From positions 3,817,934 through 3,881,933 of the forward strand of contig CM022949.1 of the NCBI GenBank assembly GCA_012931725.1: 64,000 bases of DNA, given 5' to 3'. Position 1 is the stretch's first letter. Each line of letters opens with the position of its first letter. Source of the DNA: Litsea cubeba. Its lineage: Eukaryota > Streptophyta > Magnoliopsida > Laurales > Lauraceae. Shown piece after piece: positions 59,088 through 64,000 of the stretch. The notes under the pieces are model-generated. The model worked only from the letters and a program-made list of their open reading frames with translations, had not been told where the DNA came from and searched no databases. The translations under genes and the position numbers were made by a program.

Positions 59088-60947
59088 TCACCAAAAATCT
59101 TGACAAGTGCATGCACCACCTTTGAAATGGTGGAACCGAGACCTATCCCTGACAATTATTTCTCTATCGAACACCTTAGAGATTATCTTCGTTGCAGAAT
59201 GGCAGTCCACACACGCCCGAAGATTCTTCACAATGCGTATAGGCATTGTCGAATCAATGTTCAAAAGACCAAATGCAATAGCCAACTTCTCACTGTGATA
59301 GCACAACACCTCTTGCTTCTCATCCTCATCAATGTCTAATAGAACTTCTGTTGTGGTGGGAACATAACCAGCTGATTTCAACCGCCTAGACATCTCATCT
59401 AGCATCGGTCGCAACTCTTTGAATTGTGGATCCGACTTGTCACCCACAAAGAATTCATGAACAACACCATTTAACTCTATCGTGCTGCATCCGGGACACT
59501 TCTTAACTCCCCTTTCTTTCATGGTGTTCCTGACTACAATGGCATCTGCCCATCTCTTAGCCTGAGCATAGACATTCGATAGAAGAATGTAATTCCCATC
59601 ATAAAGAGGGTCTTGGTCAATAAGAAACTTCCCCACAAACTCTCCCATCTCAACATTCCTATGCATACTGCAGGCATTTAGCAAAGCACGCCACAACACC
59701 ATATCCGGTTCAATTGGCATGCTTTTTATGAAATCAAGTGCCTCATTTAATAGCCCGGCCCGTCCAAGAACATCAACCATACAACCATAATGCTCTACCT
59801 TGGGGACGAGTCTATACTCGCGTCTCATTGCATCAAAACACTCACGTGCTTCTTCTACAAGCCCCCCATGACTACATGCGGTTAGGACCGCTACAAAGGT
59901 CACTGAATCAGGTCTGATCCCAGCCCTTAACATCTCCTCATACATGTCTAAAGCCCTCCTTCCCATCCCATTTATGGCTAATCCTGAGATTAAGGCCGTC
60001 CACACCAACACATTTCTCCTTTTCATCTTCCCAAACAACTTCAAAGCATCCTCAACAACCCCACATTTGCAATACATATTTATTAACGCTGTCCCAAGTT
60101 TAATACTCAAATGCACTCCATTCCTCTCTATGTACATATGCACCCATTTCCCCTGTTCCAAAGCACCGAGATGGGCCGATGTGCAAAGTAGGCTAACCAT
60201 GATGGACTCATTGGGCTCTAACCCCACAATCTGAAACTCATTAAACAGACCCAAAGCCTCTCTAAATCTACCCTGCCGAACTAACCCAGAAATCATAGCA
60301 CTCCAACAAACAACATCTCTTTTGGGCATTCGATCGAACAGCTTCAACGCATCCATGATCTCCCCACAAATCGAATAGAGATTGATCAATGCGCTATGTA
60401 CAAAAGGATCGGAGGCCGACCCAGTTTTCACCGCATGCCCATGAATGGTTTTTCCAGGGAGCAAAGCCAATTCAGCTGAAAATGACTTCAGCACAAATGG
60501 GTAGGTGTATTTGTTTGGGGCGATTCCGCAATGGAGCATTTCCAGGAAGAGACGGATGGATTGGTGAGGGTGATTTGAAGCTGAGAGAGATCGGAGGAGG
60601 GTGTTGAAGGCAAAGATTGTAGGAGGATTCAAGGAACGAAAAATGCGAATGGCGTAATCCAAGTGTTTGTGATCAGAAAGAGCAGAGAATTCCAAAAGGG
60701 CGGTGAGGGAGTTGGGGTCATGAGACTTGAGGATGTGGGCATGGATTTGCTTGAGATGTGAGGTGGAATTGGAGGTTTGGAGGAGGGAGAGGAGGGTGGG
60801 GTGTTTGGATAGGAGATGAGTGTAGGAGGGGTTGGAGAGCCATATGGGTTTTGAATTTTTGGTGGGAACTTGTATGGTACACATCAATGCTGGATGGGAA
60901 CAATCCATAGGCTCCTTTTGCAAAAAGCAACCTGTCCCACACAACAC
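59088..60947 (-). CDS. PPR protein, PLS class with E and DYW domains
   Basis: An intronless frame of 619 aa. About ten PPR units of P, L and S type span residues 70-430 (for example FAFNTLLRSLSASNHPHQSI, ALINMYCKCGVVEDALKLFG, GCMVDVLGRAGLLNEALDFI), followed by E/E+ motifs and a complete C-terminal DYW domain. The deaminase-like signature is intact: HSE (551-553), CVDC (579-582), HH (606-607), CTC (613-615) and a DFW end. Such proteins bind organelle RNA and edit C to U in mitochondria or plastids; the target site is unknown. The start is not certain: ATG at 60947 gives a cysteine-containing leader, and ATGs near 60908 and 60884 are alternatives. It is divergent from the TGS1-like gene. Confidence 0.95.
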   Translation of the reverse strand: MLCGTGCFLQKEPMDCSHPALMCTIQVPTKNSKPIWLSNPSYTHLLSKHPTLLSLLQTSNSTSHLKQIHAHILKSHDPNSLTALLEFSALSDHKHLDYAIRIFRSLNPPTIFAFNTLLRSLSASNHPHQSIRLFLEMLHCGIAPNKYTYPFVLKSFSAELALLPGKTIHGHAVKTGSASDPFVHSALINLYSICGEIMDALKLFDRMPKRDVVCWSAMISGLVRQGRFREALGLFNEFQIVGLEPNESIMVSLLCTSAHLGALEQGKWVHMYIERNGVHLSIKLGTALINMYCKCGVVEDALKLFGKMKRRNVLVWTALISGLAINGMGRRALDMYEEMLRAGIRPDSVTFVAVLTACSHGGLVEEARECFDAMRREYRLVPKVEHYGCMVDVLGRAGLLNEALDFIKSMPIEPDMVLWRALLNACSMHRNVEMGEFVGKFLIDQDPLYDGNYILLSNVYAQAKRWADAIVVRNTMKERGVKKCPGCSTIELNGVVHEFFVGDKSDPQFKELRPMLDEMSRRLKSAGYVPTTTEVLLDIDEDEKQEVLCYHSEKLAIAFGLLNIDSTMPIRIVKNLRACVDCHSATKIISKVFDREIIVRDRSRFHHFKGGACTCQDFW

Positions 60948-61100
60948 TTGTGTAAAATTTTTTTACAAAATCTGTTGTGCAAAACTCTTCAAAGATTAAC
61001 GAGCAGGAAAGGAGATTCCAAACACTCCCAACAGGCCCGCTGACAACTACACAAAAACACTTTTCTCTCGTTCAGACACGGATTAGTAGCTTTTTATGTA
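60948..61100. promoter_or_regulatory. Shared bidirectional promoter region
   Basis: Only 153 bp separate the PPR start codon (-) from the TGS1-like start codon (+). Both promoters and leaders must overlap here unless upstream exons were missed. No clear TATA box is seen on either strand. Confidence 0.6.
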
Positions 61101-62992
61101 ATGGCGGTAGAAGAGGAAGAGGACGGAATCCACTGCACCAGCTCAAAACGACGCCCTCATAATCGAAAGAAAAGAAAGCTGAAGAAGAAGCGAGGTAGGT
61201 ATCAAACCCTAACTCCCAAAATTCTTACTAAACCCTCTTTCTTTTTTATCTCCAGAACTTTGTTAGTTTGCACTTGAATGAAGTGAAAGATGAAGAGTGT
61301 AATTGACCCAACCGGTAGTAGAAAATCTTCTTTCATTTACCCAAAAACTGAAAAAGATTCCTTATTAACTCACTAACAAACAACAAAATTTTATCATACC
61401 ATGATTCACTTCACTTTACCCTATAAGCAGTTTTACCAGACAGACCTGGATATCATCATTTCTGTGAAATACCACGTGCCCCGCATTGGAAATATCCAAG
61501 TTCTGACACTGACACTGATCTTATAAGTCAAATCCAATTTTAACTTGATATGATGTATTTAAAGCCGTGCGGCACAAGGGTTAAAGTTGACAATATCATG
61601 CTGAGTTGATTATTGATACTAATATTAGTGAAAGATTTTGTTAATAGCTTATGGAGTATCTTTTTGTCTAAGGTGCTTCATTCCTCCCTTCACATCCACT
61701 TATTAGTGTATGCACTCTGTCACAAGCACATGAGAATGGCATGCCTTTCCTGTGGTGGAGTTTGTTAAAGCAAAGTGTACTCTTTTTTTTTCATGAATAT
61801 TTAAGAATGACTTGTTTGTTTATGATGAATCTTAACAAGCCTGATATTTCTTTATGTCAATTTTCAAATAACTCCAATATCATCACCATCGCCATCATCA
61901 TCCAAGCCTTACTTCATCTATTTGGGGTTGGCTTTGTAACATCAGAATCTAACACGCCTTTTCTTACTTCTTTGCTCCAAGTCTTCATTGTTTCCCCCTA
62001 TAATTCAGTAACTTAATATTTTAATATTGCTATAGTGGTAGTCCTCCAAAGACTGTAAACTAAAGAATAAAAATTGTAAATATTCCCAGGAATTCCCTCC
62101 CACCACCTATGGATAGTAGAGTTCAGCTTTATTACCCAGATACATGTACATGCCCAGTGTATTCGTTTTGTATCGAACTGCTACGACACTCGTATCGGTA
62201 CCCAATACTGCATCAATACTTTTAGAGTACAACTTTAGCATATCCTACTTACCAAGTCCATTATTCATATAGTTCTTCTAATTTTCTTACTTCTAAGCAT
62301 AAAAAATGTTAGAAAGTAATGTAAACAATGATAATCTCATTAATTCAGAAGTGTTAGGACAACTGAATACGTATTTGTGTCCTTGATTTTCATATGTGTG
62401 GAGAAGTATCCCCAATCCCCGGTTCCAAGTCTGGACCTGGAGCTGTATTTGGGCATCATAGGATATCAGCTATATGTACCATACAATTTTGCGTTTTGCT
62501 CCCTGCTGTTGGACCTTTAAAACAAACACCAAAATGGCAAAATCCAAGGCTTTTTTTTTAACCTGTGACATCAAAGTTCATTGTTGTGATCAATTTATGA
62601 AAAAATCATCTTTGCTTTGCCTATTTATATAGAACTTTTTGTAATAACCTTTATTCTTCATTAGTATAAGATCATTGGTATTTTAACTGTCACTTTTCTT
62701 TCAAGTACAAGCAGCCTTAACTTGACTTATTCTCCGTATTTTCATTAGCTAAGAGACTCAAGATGCTAAAACCATCCATCTCAGAAGGAATCAGCCCACT
62801 TGTTTCTAAGTACTGGCACCAAAGGTACAATCTTTTCTCGAGATATGATGAAGGTATTAAGATGGATGAAGAAGGATGGTTTTCTGTTACTCCTGAAGAT
62901 GTTGCTATCAGGCATGCTGAGAGGAGTGGCGGTGGAACTATCATTGACGGTTTTGCAGGAGTTGGTGGCAATGCAATTCAGTTTGCAAGAAT
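61101..62992 (+). CDS. TGS1: Trimethylguanosine synthase-like gene, 5' part (runs off window)
   Basis: Exon 1 is 61101-61194: an acidic start then a basic, lysine-rich tract (RKKRKLKKKR). The donor is GAG|gtaggt. Exon 2 is 62749-62992, with acceptor TTAG|CTAAGAG and donor AGAAT|gtaggt; the phase agrees across the intron. Exon 2 encodes ISPLVSKYWHQRYNLFSRYD, EGIKMDEEGWFSVTPEDVAI and the SAM-binding motif I IIDGFAGVGGNAIQFAR. TGS1 converts the 7-methylguanosine cap of snRNAs and snoRNAs to trimethylguanosine, in nucleus or Cajal bodies. Later exons with the remaining catalytic motifs are not found by 64000, so they lie beyond the window. Exon 2 is certain by motif; exon 1 is a good but less certain inference. 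Confidence 0.87.
61880..61990 (-). mobile_element. Small RTE-type LINE or SINE 3' fragment in TGS1 intron 1
   Basis: CATCATCATCCAAGCCTTA followed by ATTTGGGGTTGGCT resembles, in complement, the RTE-type 3' end (AGCCGACCCC...GGGATAAGGCTT) also seen at 50885-50935. Boundaries are uncertain. Confidence 0.45.
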
Positions 62993-64000
62993 GTAGGTCC
63001 CTGATGTTAGGATAATGAAGATATCTTGGGATATTTGATATAACTTTAGGATATAATTTAGAATTTACATAATATTTGATTATCATGTTTACCATATTTG
63101 TCTTCTTGATTTACTGCCACTGTAATCTTTTTAATGATATCATAATACATAACTATTTCATGATAAATCTTTCTAATCTGCACCCGAAGTCTTGAGTTTA
63201 TGGGTTTTTTTTTTTGGTAGAGGAATTGTGAATTTTCTTCCTGATGTCACTGCAAGTTGAGAGTTGTTGGATTACAATTCACATTTGTTAGTTTTCAGAT
63301 ATTGAAATCTTTTATCTGACATTTACACTGCATTTTGATGCATCCAACTGACAAGCAGTTTGACTACTTTGGCTTAATGGATGGTTATTCTCTCTTCCAC
63401 GTGTTTGAGGTGGCACAAAAACAGAAACCTTGTTTGGTAATGTACTTCTTTTCTGCCTTCTTTCTGTCCTAAATCATTATCAGCAGCAATCACAATACTG
63501 GACTGAAGATGGAAAATCAGTATCTTGCTAATGTGAGCTTGTTATTATCATGATGCCCCAAGAGCATGATGGAATAGTAACTATTCATTTGGCCAAAATA
63601 TTTAATTTCCATTGAAGATTTTGTTTTAGCTCATAGGAAAATTTGATGCATTTGATTTTAAGTGGCTAATGTTAATTGGAGCTTGGTTAGGGATTACTGG
63701 CGGGAAAAAAAAACAAATGGATGAGTGCCACTTAAGAATTTTGCTGATACAAAGGTATTTGCAGCATGAACATGTAGATCTTCATGTCTAATGTCTGTGT
63801 GAATTGTGGATGATTATGTCAGTATGTCCATCAAAATTTAACAAGCAGTTAGCTTTTTCTCAATAAGTTTCTTTATATTTAATTTTGTGTAGAATGTGCA
63901 CAATTTTTTCTCCCTTCCATATTACAGTAACTATAATTTTGTATGTGAGTCAGTTAACACATATCTGAGATCCAGCTCCCATCAGTTGGGCCCATCTCAA
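62993..64000. other. TGS1-like intron 2, no exon seen
   Basis: No segment matching the expected next TGS1 piece (the IAIDIDP-type motif) could be found before the window ends. It is AT-rich, with no repeat of note. Confidence 0.6.

Overview
This is a nuclear DNA window from a flowering plant. The genes carry GT-AG introns, include a DYW-class pentatricopeptide repeat (PPR) editing protein, an F-box/FBA protein and a plant-type AP-4 sigma subunit, and sit among Ty3/gypsy LTR elements, hAT elements, MITEs, a TRIM and L1/RTE LINE fragments. The species cannot be told from the sequence.

Layout. At 1957-5807 (+) is a complete four-exon AP-4 adaptor sigma gene. At 8.6-24.3 kb is an F-box pseudogene with its downstream flank, cut open by a 7.67-kb Ty3/gypsy element (target duplication AACAG) and followed by a solo LTR, a hairpin MITE and a local tandem duplication. 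At 24.5-32 kb are MITEs and a TTF/DUF4371-type hAT element, itself split by a 2.95-kb solo LTR. At 35.1-45.3 kb is a second copy of the F-box block; its F-box gene (35575-36795, +) is intact. At 45.4-56.9 kb (-) is a four-exon CCCH/Tudor/G-patch gene (ZGPAT-like), with LINE fragments, tandem duplications and a decayed exon copy in its introns. At 59.1-60.9 kb (-) is a DYW PPR gene. Head-to-head with it, about 150 bp away, is the 5' part of a trimethylguanosine synthase (TGS1-like) gene (61101 onward, +), which runs off the right edge.

The functional genes are ordinary housekeeping genes: vesicle sorting, protein turnover, RNA processing, organelle RNA editing and snRNA cap hypermethylation. 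They do not form one pathway. I see no CRISPR array, operon or clearly new system. The unusual content is structural: a segmental duplication (about 8.6-24.3 kb against 35.1-45.3 kb) that carried an antisense piece of the CCCH gene in front of the F-box gene; nested insertions whose order can be read from their target duplications; palindrome clusters (TCGGYYGACCGA-like) shared by LTRs of different families; and a 17-bp insertion that looks like just the tail of an L1 element.

Exon boundaries were set by hand from GT-AG sites, frame continuity and remembered family conservation. No alignment or database search was run.
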